A stretch of 64,000 nucleotides of DNA from positions 1 through 64,000 of the forward strand of contig PLXE01000016.1 of NCBI GenBank assembly GCA_003151335.1, written 5' to 3'. This DNA comes from Acidobacteriaceae bacterium. GTDB taxonomy: Bacteria; Acidobacteriota; Terriglobia; Terriglobales; Acidobacteriaceae. The notes under the pieces are model-generated. The model did no database searches, had not been told where the DNA came from, and was given only the letters and a program-made list of their open reading frames with translations. Below, piece by piece: positions 1-7,967 of the stretch (positions are counted from its first letter, which is position 1; each line of letters starts with the position of its first letter). Position numbers and translations under genes: made by a program.

Positions 1-234
1 CTATGGCAAACGCCCCATAGCAGAGGTTTCGGCACTGCGACCAGCGGGCAGGCGAAAGCAGGTGGCCCATGGCCAATCTGAGGTCAGACCGGAACGAATG
101 GTTGACGCCGAACAGGAGTGGATCAACAGATCCTGAATCTCATCCGTTCCACCAGAACTCAAACTGGCTGGTCGGTCACCGCTCAGCTCGACCGTCGCTA
201 CTATCCTACCGGCACCGAACCAACGCCCGAAGAC

Positions 235-604
235 AATGAGCTGTGCGGACTTCCTCGCTGGGCCTCGATCGACGGCGTCACCGGAGACCCTGCTGCAATC
301 CATCTCCCGCTACTACAAGTTCCTGCCCGGCAAACAACAAGAGGTCTTTCGAGCTGAGGTCGCCGGGCAGGCCTCATGAAGAAGATCCCAGCCAAAAACC
401 CGCCACTGCGACTCGATTCGACGGGCTATCGAGAACTGCATCGCCAGGTACTGGAGCGCGACGGCTGGCGCTGCCAGGCCTGCGGCAGCATTCAAAACCT
501 GCAGATGCACCACCTCAAATTCCGCAGCCACTCAGGTAGTGATGAGGAACAAAATTTAATCACGCTGTGCGCCGAATGCCACGAACGGATGCATAGAAAA
601 GCCG
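235..604 (+). repeat. HNH cassette direct repeat, copy A
   Basis: Nucleotide-level direct repeat of 2112-2480, visibly conserved through the small ORF and the HNH gene. The two copies bracket the antitoxin-like/nucleotidyltransferase pair at 943-1966. Each copy carries indels the other lacks, so duplication is followed by independent decay. Confidence 0.75.
236..379 (+). pseudogene. Broken small ORF of HNH cassette, copy A
   Basis: This is the counterpart of the intact ORF at 2071-2256. From the ATG at 236 it reads MSCADFLAG, then loses frame: one G is missing from the G run near 261 and two further bases are missing about 20 bp later. The tail, still recognisable in nucleotide sequence, overlaps the start of the HNH gene as in copy B. 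Homology to copy B starts at about 235; the first 235 bases of the window have no recognisable gene. The function of the family is unknown to me. Confidence 0.45.
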
Positions 605-630
605 CCTGCTGCGAGGCCGGGATGCACTGA
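376..630 (+). CDS. Small HNH endonuclease, copy A (intact)
   Basis: An 84-residue single-domain HNH nuclease. Zinc ligands are C33-x2-C36 and C65-x2-C68, the HNH core is H45-H46, N60 and H69/H73, and the flanking motifs LERDGWRCQACG and LITLCAECH are typical of stand-alone HNH proteins. It would cut or nick DNA in a metal-dependent way; the target is unknown. Its start overlaps the end of a degraded small ORF, as in copy B at 2253, so the pair is a two-gene cassette. The last ten residues lie beyond the part matching copy B. Similar small HNH genes occur in multiple copies in acidobacterial genomes, from memory. Confidence 0.8.
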   Translation: MKKIPAKNPPLRLDSTGYRELHRQVLERDGWRCQACGSIQNLQMHHLKFRSHSGSDEEQNLITLCAECHERMHRKAACCEAGMH

Positions 631-942
631 CTGGTTTCTTTTGGAATAGTTAAATGACTCAACGTGCTCTTTCTGACCAAACATCAGGATCGGCGGGTCA
701 CTGCGGTGGTTGCTGCTTGGCGTGGAGGTGATGACCATCAATCATCGTCATCCGCGTTCCAGCCTGCACGATCGCCTCTTGGTGTGGATCACGGTCATGA
801 TCATGATCTCTTCAGATCTCGGGTGTTTTGTCTCACTTTAGTAAGTTCCATCAGGGCTTTGTGTTGCAAGGGAGGTTGCACGAGTGGAGGCTCCGTGCTA
901 CAACCGGAACGCAGGGACAAGTTGCCCGGAAAGTAAAGCACG
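631..942. other. Non-coding spacer
   Basis: About 310 bases between the HNH gene and the two-gene module. Short ORFs on both strands have no recognisable family. A purine-rich stretch (GGAAAG) 9 bases before the ATG at 943 is a plausible ribosome-binding site. Nothing else supportable is seen. Confidence 0.5.
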
Positions 943-1158
943 ATGAACGACCAGACGACAGAAGCGCCAGGTTTCATGAGCCTTTACCGTCGAGCCTTTG
1001 CGGAATACGGAACTCAGGCTCTCTGGAATAAGCGCCTGCTTGACACACCGACGCAAGAGGACGCCCTCGTCGTGGCGCGTGCCTTGCGCATCGAGGGCGA
1101 CTGTGAAGCACGGCGTCTGGCGGAACAGATCGAGCAGGCCTGCCGTGCCGCTCTCTAA
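943..1158 (+). CDS. Small protein, partner of nucleotidyltransferase (antitoxin-like)
   Basis: A 71-residue charged, helical protein with no membrane segment. It is not assigned to a known family by eye. Its stop codon lies inside the next gene (GTG at 1145), a 14-bp overlap that implies translational coupling. A small upstream partner coupled to an AbiEii-like nucleotidyltransferase is the usual layout of type IV-like toxin-antitoxin pairs, with the small protein as antitoxin. That role is inferred only from position and size. It could equally be a housekeeping cofactor of a non-toxic nucleotidyltransferase. Confidence 0.55.
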   Translation: MNDQTTEAPGFMSLYRRAFAEYGTQALWNKRLLDTPTQEDALVVARALRIEGDCEARRLAEQIEQACRAAL

Positions 1159-1966
1159 GATTCAAACCGAGGTTCTCCGGCTACTCGCGGCACAGCGGGA
1201 CCCGGAAAGCTACATCGCGGGAGCAACCCCGTTGAACCGTGATGCGGCACGCTATTCTGGCGATATCGACGTTTTTCACGATCGCGAGGAACGCGTTGCC
1301 GCCGCCGCCCTCAACGACGCGAAGGTACTTGAAGCGGGAGGTTACAGTGTCAGGTGGTTGCGGCAACTGCCCTTGATCTACACCGCTGAAGTCACGCGGC
1401 TGGACGCCAGTACGCGCCTTGAATGGGTCGTTGACAGCGATTTCCGGTTCTTCCCGACAATGCGGGATGAGACTTTCGGCTACGTTCTGCACCCGGTTGA
1501 CCTTGCACTGAATAAGGTGATGGCCGCAGCTGGGCGGCGTGAGGTGCGTGACCTTGTTGACCTCGTAACGATCCACGAAACCATCCTCCCCCTGGGTGCC
1601 GTGATCTGGGCAGCCGTCGAGAAGTCGCCCGGATTCACCCCCGAGGGGCTGATTGCCGAGATTCGCCGCAACGCTAACCATCCCGCCGCCGAATGGCGTG
1701 CTCTTATCACTACGGGACCGCTCGATCCCCAACTGATTACAAAGCAGCTACGTGCCGCTCTCGACAATGCGGAGGCCTTCGTGACGCGGATGCCCTCGGA
1801 GAAACTGGGCTTGCTGTTTTTGCAGGGCAGCAAGATCGTGCAGCCGGACCCCACCCGCTTGGAAAGCTACCAGACCCACGCCGGACAGAGGCGGGGGCAA
1901 TGGCCGACCAACAGCGAAATCACCGCCGCCATGCTCGAGCGTTACACCAAAAAGCCAGGCCGCTAG
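1145..1966 (+). CDS. Nucleotidyltransferase, AbiEii/AbiGii toxin-like
   Basis: A 273-residue protein starting at GTG 1145, inside the end of the preceding gene. A longer ATG-initiated reading exists from 998 but would overlap that gene almost entirely, so I reject it. Residues 37-45 read YSGDIDVFH, a D-x-D nucleotidyltransferase active-site motif. Residues around 120-150 contain HPVDLALNKVMAA and a following VRDLVDL, matching the conserved Lys/Asp-rich block of the AbiEii/MNT superfamily. The family transfers nucleotides to tRNA or protein targets and often acts as a toxin or abortive-infection effector. The expected glycine-serine before the acidic pair is only partly conserved (SG). Function as a toxin is inferred. 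Confidence 0.65.
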   Translation: MPLSKIQTEVLRLLAAQRDPESYIAGATPLNRDAARYSGDIDVFHDREERVAAAALNDAKVLEAGGYSVRWLRQLPLIYTAEVTRLDASTRLEWVVDSDFRFFPTMRDETFGYVLHPVDLALNKVMAAAGRREVRDLVDLVTIHETILPLGAVIWAAVEKSPGFTPEGLIAEIRRNANHPAAEWRALITTGPLDPQLITKQLRAALDNAEAFVTRMPSEKLGLLFLQGSKIVQPDPTRLESYQTHAGQRRGQWPTNSEITAAMLERYTKKPGR

Positions 1967-2070
1967 AACATATGACATACGGCCATGCTTGCTCATAGAC
2001 CGATGACCAGACCGCTGCCCTGCAACTTACTGCCTGGAAGCGGGCCGCATGCAAAACCGTTTCCCAGGCG

Positions 2071-2256
2071 ATGCTGGGGTCGGACAAGTCTCGAGGGTAC
2101 TGCTTGGAAATGATCTGTGCGGACTTCCTCGCCGGGGCCTCGATCGACGGCGGCAACCCGGAGATCCTGCTGCAGTCCATCTCCCGCTTCTACAAGTTCC
2201 TGCCCGGTCCACAACAGCAGGCTTTTCTCTCTGAGGTCAACCAGAACGCTTCATGA
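2071..2256 (+). CDS. Small ORF of HNH cassette, copy B (intact)
   Basis: A 61-residue ORF from ATG 2071 whose last bases overlap the HNH start (ATGA at 2253-2256). The frame stays open upstream to 1999 without another ATG, so the true N-terminus may be longer. Conservation with copy A from MICADFLAG onward, and the overlapped arrangement, argue that it is translated with the HNH gene. No known domain is recognised; the second half is predicted helical by inspection. Confidence 0.5.
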   Translation: MLGSDKSRGYCLEMICADFLAGASIDGGNPEILLQSISRFYKFLPGPQQQAFLSEVNQNAS

Positions 2257-2480
2257 AGAAGGTCAGCGGAAAAAGTCCGCGACTTAGACTCGACCGACGA
2301 GTTATCGAGACCTGCATCGGCAGGTGCTGGAGCGCGACGGCTGGCGCTGCCAGGTCTGCGGTAGTATGCAGCGCCTGCAGGTGCATCACCTCAAGTTCCG
2401 CAGCCAGTCGGGCAGCGACGAGGAACAGAACCTGATCACGCTATGCGGCGAATGCCACGCTCGCATCCATTCAAAAGGCT
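2112..2480 (+). repeat. HNH cassette direct repeat, copy B
   Basis: Second copy of the 235-604 repeat. Small ORF intact, HNH frameshifted: the reverse of copy A. Confidence 0.75.
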
Positions 2481-2482
2481 AG
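2253..2482 (+). pseudogene. HNH endonuclease, copy B (frameshifted)
   Basis: Aligned with 376-630, this copy lacks one base near 2297 (GACTCGACC against GACTCGATTC). The HNH half is therefore read only in another frame, where CQVCGSMQRL, HHLKFRSQSG and LITLCGECH are all intact up to the TAG at 2480. The total length of 230 bp, one short of a multiple of three, agrees with a single deletion. It could be inactive, or a sequencing error if the assembly is poor. It converges with the minus-strand gene ending at 2479. Confidence 0.7.
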
Positions 2483-2778
2483 CCGTCGCCACCCTGGGAG
2501 TTTCGAACTGTAAGATTGCATCGCTCGCTTGCTTTCCAAAGACTCAGAACTTTCATTTTGGCCGGTGACAAGTGCAACGACTGACCAGTAGTTTCGGGTG
2601 ATCCTCTGCTAAGCCAGACATATAAGAAGGCCAGCATTACAATCAGGATAAAAAACAGAATGGCAAGCCGCTGCACAATCTTCTTCGTGCGCTTGCGGCG
2701 CGACGAGTGACGCTTGCCGCTACGATGATGACTGTGGTGACGATTCTGTTGTGCAATCTGGGCTGCAGAAGTTTCCAT
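2479..2778 (-). CDS. Small single-pass membrane protein
   Basis: A 99-residue protein. The start at 2778 is chosen because GGAG lies 6 bases upstream; an ATG at 2790 is also in frame. Residues about 10-35 are very rich in His, Arg and Lys (HHSHHRSGKRHSSRRKR), followed by one hydrophobic helix (LAILFFILIVMLAFLYVWL) and a short outer tail. Topology by the positive-inside rule places the basic N-terminus in the cytoplasm. No family is recognised. It is not part of the polysaccharide operon by spacing, and its role is unknown. Confidence 0.5.
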   Translation of the reverse strand: METSAAQIAQQNRHHSHHRSGKRHSSRRKRTKKIVQRLAILFFILIVMLAFLYVWLSRGSPETTGQSLHLSPAKMKVLSLWKASERCNLTVRNSQGGDG

Positions 2779-2967
2779 GTTGCGCTCCATCGAACAAGAT
2801 TACTCGACGGACAACCATCCGTTGATGGGGATGAGCTAAACGTCGAGGCCGGCGACTCAAAACCAGTGCTCTCAGCGAATCGCGCGATCCCATATTTGGA
2901 CTGAGGGACGTATGTGTTTCTCAGTTATTTCCGGGGAGTAAAAGGAAAGTTGTGTTTGGTGGAAGAA

Positions 2968-2997
2968 ATGGAAGCGAAAGTTTTATTTCGCTTCCAT
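2968..2997 (-). terminator. Perfect 12-bp hairpin, candidate terminator
   Basis: ATGGAAGCGAAA and its exact complement are separated by a 6-base loop. It lies just downstream of the antitoxin-like gene and of the whole minus-strand polysaccharide locus. On the minus strand it is followed by a moderately T-rich stretch (TTTCTTCC), so it could end that transcription; the U-tract is weak. Confidence 0.45.
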
Positions 2998-3043
2998 AGT
3001 TGAAATTTGGACTCGTCAGAAGAATTCATGGGTAAGCTCCGGC

Positions 3044-3292
3044 TCAGGTAGTTTGCCAAGGGAGTGATAGAGCGCGGGTTCCAGGATGCGGAAGGTGCGA
3101 AAGCCATTCCAGCGCCTCCTGTTCGCGCGCCCGGTCGGCGGCCATGTCGCGGTACGACGCTTCGAGATCCTGCGGCACGACGTGGGGACGAGTGAGTTTC
3201 TCGATGAACTGGCTAATCCGGCGCCGACCGATAGTCCGGTGAAGGCCCTCATAGACGGCCTCGCTGACGGTGATTGTGAGCTTTCGGTTCAT
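3044..3292 (-). CDS. Orphan antitoxin-like protein
   Basis: An 82-residue protein from ATG 3292. The N-terminus MNRKLTITVSEAVYEGL is a short beta strand plus helix of ribbon-helix-helix type, and the middle LEASYRDMAADRAREQEALEW matches antitoxins that normally precede a MazF- or ParE-like toxin. The last 15 residues do not fit the family, and another frame continues differently, so the C-terminus may be frameshifted. No toxin follows. A single antitoxin without its toxin is probably a remnant or a stand-alone regulator. Confidence 0.55.
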   Translation of the reverse strand: MNRKLTITVSEAVYEGLHRTIGRRRISQFIEKLTRPHVVPQDLEASYRDMAADRAREQEALEWLSHLPHPGTRALSLPWQTT

Positions 3293-3374
3293 GGCATTGG
3301 CTAATACGTATTGTCCACAAGGGAGTTCTCGCGGGGCGCAAAGGGGGAGAGAGAGCTGAACGAGGGTGCAGGGC

Positions 3375-4481
3375 TTACGCGCAGACGAGGCAGGGGGCTT
3401 GCACGGGTTGATTGAGGAGGATGTCCACGATCCGTTCGGCGGCGTGACCGTCCCACTTTTCGGGAATGGTACCCGGGCGAGCATGGCCGTCGAGAATCGA
3501 GTTCGCTTCTTGCACGATGCGTTGCGGGTCGGTTCCTACCAGCACGTTGGTTCCGATCTCGCACGTGATGGGACGCTCAGTATTGGGGCGCATCGTGAGG
3601 CACGGGATTCCTAAGACTGTGGTCTCCTCTTGGATGCCTCCGCTGTCGGTGAGAACCATGCGGGAGCGCGCGACCGAGCCGAGAAAGGGCAGATAGCTCA
3701 TTGGTTCCACGGTTCGGATCTGGGGGTGCAGTTCGAGCTCCGTTAGTCTGGGTGCAGTGCGGGGATGCACGGGGAACACGATCGGAATTCGGTTCGCGAT
3801 CTCGTTGATTGCCCGCATGATGGGGGCGAGGTTGTCGGGGGAGTCCACGTTCGCAGGCCGATGAAGGGTAAGGACGGCATACTCGCCCCGCGCGAGGCCG
3901 TCCGGCAGCGCCAGTTCACGGGCACGACCGATCTGTTGGCGCAGGGTATCGATCATAGTATTGCCGACGAAGTGGATCTTCTCGTCGGCGACACCTCCTT
4001 TCCGCAAATTCTCGACGGCGACGATGTCGGTTGTAAACAGAAGATCCGAAATGGCATCGGTGCAGAGGCGGTTGATCTCTTCCGGCATGGACATGTCGCG
4101 CGAGCGCAAGCCAGCTTCGACGTGAGCGACGCGGATGCCGAGTTTCTTGGCGGTGAGGGCGCACGCAACCGTCGAGTTCACGTCTCCCACGACGATCACC
4201 CAATCCGGACGATGTTCCAGGCAGGCCGGCTCAAACGCCATCATGATGCGCGCGGTCTGCTCGGCATGCGAGCCCGACCCAACCTCCAGATTAACGTCGG
4301 GTTCGGGAATGCCTAGGTCACGGAAGAAGTCGGCCGACATGTTCCGACTGTAGTGCTGGCCGGTGTGGACGAGGAGCAGTTCGGCTGGGGTATGCTCGTT
4401 TCGCCTGGAGGAGAACGCCCTGTGAATCGGGGCGATCTTCATGAAGTTGGGGCGGGCGCCGGCGACCAGCAGATACTTCAT
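3375..4481 (-). CDS. wecB: UDP-N-acetylglucosamine 2-epimerase (non-hydrolysing)
   Basis: A 368-residue cytoplasmic enzyme of the expected family length that interconverts UDP-GlcNAc and UDP-ManNAc. Seen: N-terminal GARPNFMKIAPI, HVEAGLRS in the middle, and the UDP-binding DSGGIQEETTVLGIPCLT near the C-terminus followed by RPNTERP. Its ATG overlaps the stop of the upstream dehydratase by 4 bp, so it is the last cotranscribed gene of the polysaccharide locus. It would supply ManNAc-type precursor for the repeat unit. Confidence 0.93.
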   Translation of the reverse strand: MKYLLVAGARPNFMKIAPIHRAFSSRRNEHTPAELLLVHTGQHYSRNMSADFFRDLGIPEPDVNLEVGSGSHAEQTARIMMAFEPACLEHRPDWVIVVGDVNSTVACALTAKKLGIRVAHVEAGLRSRDMSMPEEINRLCTDAISDLLFTTDIVAVENLRKGGVADEKIHFVGNTMIDTLRQQIGRARELALPDGLARGEYAVLTLHRPANVDSPDNLAPIMRAINEIANRIPIVFPVHPRTAPRLTELELHPQIRTVEPMSYLPFLGSVARSRMVLTDSGGIQEETTVLGIPCLTMRPNTERPITCEIGTNVLVGTDPQRIVQEANSILDGHARPGTIPEKWDGHAAERIVDILLNQPVQAPCLVCA

Positions 4482-6427
4482 TGGGGGTATTGGCCGGTGG
4501 TGTGAGGTTCAGGTAACCGCCTGGCAGCGCGCCGGTCGCCTTCCCGCGGCTCTATGACACGCTTCAACAGGTGGGTGCTTGGGCTGTAATCGAGCACGAT
4601 CTCTTTTAAGGCTATGACCAGCCGGCCGACATCCCGCGTCTCGCAGATCTCGCGCAGGCAATCCAGCCATGTCACCATATCGCCTGCCGGCATGCCGTTG
4701 CCTACGTAGATCCGGATCTTCTCGTGGGCGGTTGGCACCGTGTCTTCAAGCATCGTACTCAGCTCTTCGTAGAGCTTCTCGCCGGGACGCATGCCGGTGA
4801 ATTCAATCTTGATGTCGGTATCCGGCCTCAGCCCCGACAGCAGAATCAGGTTCCTGGCCAGATCGACGATCTTGACCGGCTCGCCCATGTCCAGGACGCA
4901 GATCTGGCCACCCACTCCGATGACCGCGGCTTGCAGCACTAGCTGGCAAGCTTCGGGGATGGTCATGAAAAAACGCCGCATGTCCGGGTGGGTGACCGTA
5001 ACCGGTCCGCCCGCCGCGATTTGCTTCTTGAAGATGGGGACGACGCTGCCGTTCGAGCCGAGCACGTTGCCAAAGCGCACGGCCACGTACTTAGTCCGCC
5101 CGTTTTGCAGGGCAAGGAGCAGCAGTTCGGCCACGCGCTTGGTGGCGCCCATGATGTTGGTGGGCCGCACTGCCTTGTCGGAGGAGATCATGACGAAGTC
5201 TTCAACTCCGTACTCGGCGGCCGCTACGGCCACGTTGTATGTCCCAAAGACGTTGTTTTCGATGGCCTCGAAGACGTGCGCCTCCATCAGGGGGACGTGC
5301 TTGTAAGCCGCGGCGTGATAGATGACCGACGGCGAATACTGGCGCATGACCTCGTTCAGGCGAGTGCGATTCTGTATGCTCCCGATCTCGGGGTAGAAAG
5401 GCGTTTCTCTAAAGGCCTGACGCATTTCGCGGTCGATTTCGAACAGGGGGGATTCGGCGATTTCGAATCCCACGATCCCGGCGGGGTGGAAGCGGGCGAT
5501 CTGGCGGCAGAGTTCGGAGCCGATGGACCCGGCAGCGCCCGTGACCAGCACGACTTTGCCTTCCAACGTGCTGCACATCTGGTTTTCTTCCAGGCGTACG
5601 GAGTTGCGGCCGAGCAGATCCTCCACCGCCACCTTGCGGATTTGCCCCGCCAACTCGCGCTCCTGAATCACTTCCCCCAACCCCGGTACGGTCTTGCACT
5701 CTACCCCCGCCGCGTGGCAGCGTTCCAGAATCCGAGTCATCTCTGTGCCCGTAGCCGAGGGGATGGCGATCAGAATGATGACGATGTTGTACTTCGTTGC
5801 CAGCACCTGAACCTGATCGACTCCTCCGAGCACCGGCGCTCCAAGGATATGCACGCCCTTTTTGTCCGGCCGGTCGTCCAGGAATCCCCGCACGTGATAC
5901 TCCAGTTTCGGATTCCTCTGAATCTCCCTGAACAAAGTGACCCCCGCGTCACCCGCGCCATAGATCAGCGTGTTCTTTCCCGCAGCGCCGTTACGCCCGT
6001 GGGAAGTGGCTTCCGCCGTCATGCGCACGATGATCCGAACCCCGGCCGTGCCGAGGAAACAGGTTATCAGATCAAGTAGGTAAATCGAGCGCGGGAATCC
6101 GGCGGGTGCGATGAAGAGGATCGCAATGCAACTTAGTGCTGAACCGGCGAAGTTGCCGACCACGATCCGCAGGAGATCGGCGACCGAGACGTATCGCCAC
6201 CAACCGCGGTCCAGGTTCGCGACGCGGAACACGACGCTCTTGACCACGATCCAGATGGGAAGCGCGTAGGCCAGGTGCCCCAGATATGCGGGCGGTATTC
6301 TCAGGTCGAACCGCAGCAGAAACGCGAGCACGGCCGAGAGCGCAAAAATCCCGATCTGCGCCACCCACACTACCGCTCGGTGTATTCTGACGAGCTTCTC
6401 AACAAATTCTCGTGCCCTGCGCATCAT
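4478..6427 (-). CDS. Membrane-bound UDP-sugar 4,6-dehydratase (CapD/PglF-like)
   Basis: A 649-residue protein of long CapD/FlaA1 type. The first 130 residues hold four hydrophobic helices. A first nucleotide-binding fold has GAGDAGVTL near residue 157, and the catalytic Rossmann domain has VTGAAGSIGSEL near residue 297. The active-site region reads SSDKAVRPTNIMGATKR, in place of the classic YxxxK as in PglF/WbpM. It would form UDP-4-keto-6-deoxy-GlcNAc, the first step to bacillosamine or fucosamine-type sugars. Followed with a 4-bp overlap by wecB. With the aminotransferase, PglD and PglC genes upstream it fits a bacillosamine-like pathway; the exact sugar is inferred. Confidence 0.9.
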   Translation of the reverse strand: MMRRAREFVEKLVRIHRAVVWVAQIGIFALSAVLAFLLRFDLRIPPAYLGHLAYALPIWIVVKSVVFRVANLDRGWWRYVSVADLLRIVVGNFAGSALSCIAILFIAPAGFPRSIYLLDLITCFLGTAGVRIIVRMTAEATSHGRNGAAGKNTLIYGAGDAGVTLFREIQRNPKLEYHVRGFLDDRPDKKGVHILGAPVLGGVDQVQVLATKYNIVIILIAIPSATGTEMTRILERCHAAGVECKTVPGLGEVIQERELAGQIRKVAVEDLLGRNSVRLEENQMCSTLEGKVVLVTGAAGSIGSELCRQIARFHPAGIVGFEIAESPLFEIDREMRQAFRETPFYPEIGSIQNRTRLNEVMRQYSPSVIYHAAAYKHVPLMEAHVFEAIENNVFGTYNVAVAAAEYGVEDFVMISSDKAVRPTNIMGATKRVAELLLLALQNGRTKYVAVRFGNVLGSNGSVVPIFKKQIAAGGPVTVTHPDMRRFFMTIPEACQLVLQAAVIGVGGQICVLDMGEPVKIVDLARNLILLSGLRPDTDIKIEFTGMRPGEKLYEELSTMLEDTVPTAHEKIRIYVGNGMPAGDMVTWLDCLREICETRDVGRLVIALKEIVLDYSPSTHLLKRVIEPREGDRRAARRLPEPHTTGQYPQ

Positions 6428-6449
6428 CTGCTCCTCTTCCGCGCCAACC

Positions 6450-6716
6450 TCAATCCCCGGCTACCGCCCAGGACTCTGCCTGAATCGTTGTCGTCTCGCT
6501 CAACTCGTTCAGCTCACCCATACCAGCCGTCCTCCGCACCGCGTTGACCACGTGCAACTGGTCTTCCTCAGTCAGGCTGCTCGAGGTCGGCAGGCAGATC
6601 CCCCGATGGAACAAGTCTTCCGCCACGTCTCCGCCGTAGCGCTCGCAGCCGGCATACAGGGGCTGAAGGTGCGTAGATTTCCGTGGCAGTGAGGCGTTTG
6701 TTGAAAGTAGAATAGC
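6450..6716 (-). pseudogene. C-terminal stub of a second DegT/DnrJ aminotransferase
   Basis: Between the dehydratase and the intact aminotransferase, the minus strand can be read without stops from about 6716 to the TGA at 6450. It contains HLQPLYAGCERYGGDVAEDL followed by FHRGICLPTSSSLTEEDQ. This is the conserved end of sugar aminotransferases, but no start or catalytic lysine region precedes it. The sequence differs clearly from the end of the gene at 6718, so it is a remnant of a separate gene, most likely left by a deletion or gene replacement. Confidence 0.75.
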
Positions 6717-6717
6717 G

Positions 6718-7932
6718 CTAGTAAAGTGCTAGCTCGGATTGCCTGCGTGCCGCCGCCCTCATGATCTTCTCGACTGTTCTGCAAGTAGCGTGGATGGCTT
6801 CTTCAGTGAGCGTGGGGTGCACAAGGAACATCAGGCTGGTTTCGCCCAGTTCGCGAGCAACCGGTAGGGGATCCTTCGGCCGCCAGTCTGCTGGAAATGC
6901 CTTTTCGAGGTAAATCTCGCTGCAGCTGCCGGTAAAACACGGCACTCCTTCTGCGTTGATGGCTTCGACGATGCGATCGCGGCTCCAGCCAGGCCGCAAC
7001 TGTTCGGGACGCACGAAAACATAGTATTTGTAATAAGCGTGGTCGACGTGCGGGGGCGGGTGGGTCACGCGCAACCCCGGCAACTGCGCAAACCAGTCGC
7101 TCAGCCTCTGTGCATGTTTGCGCCTGATGCTTAGCCAGTGGCCGATCTTGCGGAGCACCACCCGCCCGATCGCCGACTGCACTTCGGTCATTCGCCAGTT
7201 GGTGCCAAACGATTCATGCAGCCAGCGGTATCCGGGAGCATGCTGTTTCCGGTACACAGCGTCGTAACTCTTGCCATGATCTTTGTAGGCCCACATCTTC
7301 TCCCAAAGATCATCCGAGTTGGTGGTGACCATTCCGCCTTCACCGGCAGTAGTCATGATCTTGTCCTGGCAAAATGAAAACGCTGCGACATCGCCCATGG
7401 AGCCCACTGGCCGACCCTTGTAGGTTGCCCCGTGCGCCTGGGCGCAGTCCTCGACAACTTTGAGGCCATGCTCGGCGGCCAATTTAAGGATCGGATCCAT
7501 TTCGCAGGGCCAGGCCGCCAAGTGCACCGGGACGATGGCCTTGGTACGCGAGGACAATACTTTCCGAATGCTATCTGCCGTGATGTTCTGGCTGTCACGA
7601 TCAACATCAGCCATGACGGGCTGTGCGCCCACCGCCACTGCGCAACTAGCCGATGCGATGAACGTGCGGCTGGTGGTGATGACTTCATCTCCCGGACCAA
7701 TGCCTAGCGCTCGCAGAGTAGCTTCCAGAGCGACTGATCCGTTGGCGACTGCGATCGCATGCTTGCAGCCAGTAAACTCGGCGAACTCCCGCTCGAAGAG
7801 CCTGCCCTCCTCGCCCGTCCAGTAATTGACATTACCGCTGCGTAATACCGCAGCCGCAGCTTCGATTTCATCCGGCGCAAAATAAGGCCAGGGCGCAAAC
7901 AACTCTGAATGTGTTGCATCATTTGTAACCAT
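6718..7932 (-). CDS. DegT/DnrJ/EryC1 PLP-dependent sugar aminotransferase
   Basis: A 404-residue soluble fold-type I aminotransferase. The PLP lysine lies in FSFCQDKIMTTAGEGGM, the usual FSFxxxK context of the family, and GSVALEATLRALGIGPGDEVI precedes it. It is expected to put an amino group on a 4-keto-6-deoxy UDP-sugar (PglE-type reaction) using glutamate. The neighbours, PglC, PglD and the 4,6-dehydratase, support this step. The specificity (bacillosamine, Fuc4N or other) cannot be read from sequence alone. Confidence 0.88.
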   Translation of the reverse strand: MVTNDATHSELFAPWPYFAPDEIEAAAAVLRSGNVNYWTGEEGRLFEREFAEFTGCKHAIAVANGSVALEATLRALGIGPGDEVITTSRTFIASASCAVAVGAQPVMADVDRDSQNITADSIRKVLSSRTKAIVPVHLAAWPCEMDPILKLAAEHGLKVVEDCAQAHGATYKGRPVGSMGDVAAFSFCQDKIMTTAGEGGMVTTNSDDLWEKMWAYKDHGKSYDAVYRKQHAPGYRWLHESFGTNWRMTEVQSAIGRVVLRKIGHWLSIRRKHAQRLSDWFAQLPGLRVTHPPPHVDHAYYKYYVFVRPEQLRPGWSRDRIVEAINAEGVPCFTGSCSEIYLEKAFPADWRPKDPLPVARELGETSLMFLVHPTLTEEAIHATCRTVEKIMRAAARRQSELALY

Positions 7933-7967
7933 TTGGAAACCGTACTGCGACCGGCGAAGTGATTGAC

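Noticed and set aside
998-1144. In-frame N-terminal extension of the nucleotidyltransferase from ATG 998
   Set aside because: It would overlap almost all of the 71-residue upstream gene and its residues are Arg/Ser/Thr-rich shadow sequence. GTG 1145 gives a normal family N-terminus.
4988-6079. 363-residue plus-strand ORF opposite the 4,6-dehydratase
   Set aside because: Antisense shadow of a clear gene; no recognisable motifs.
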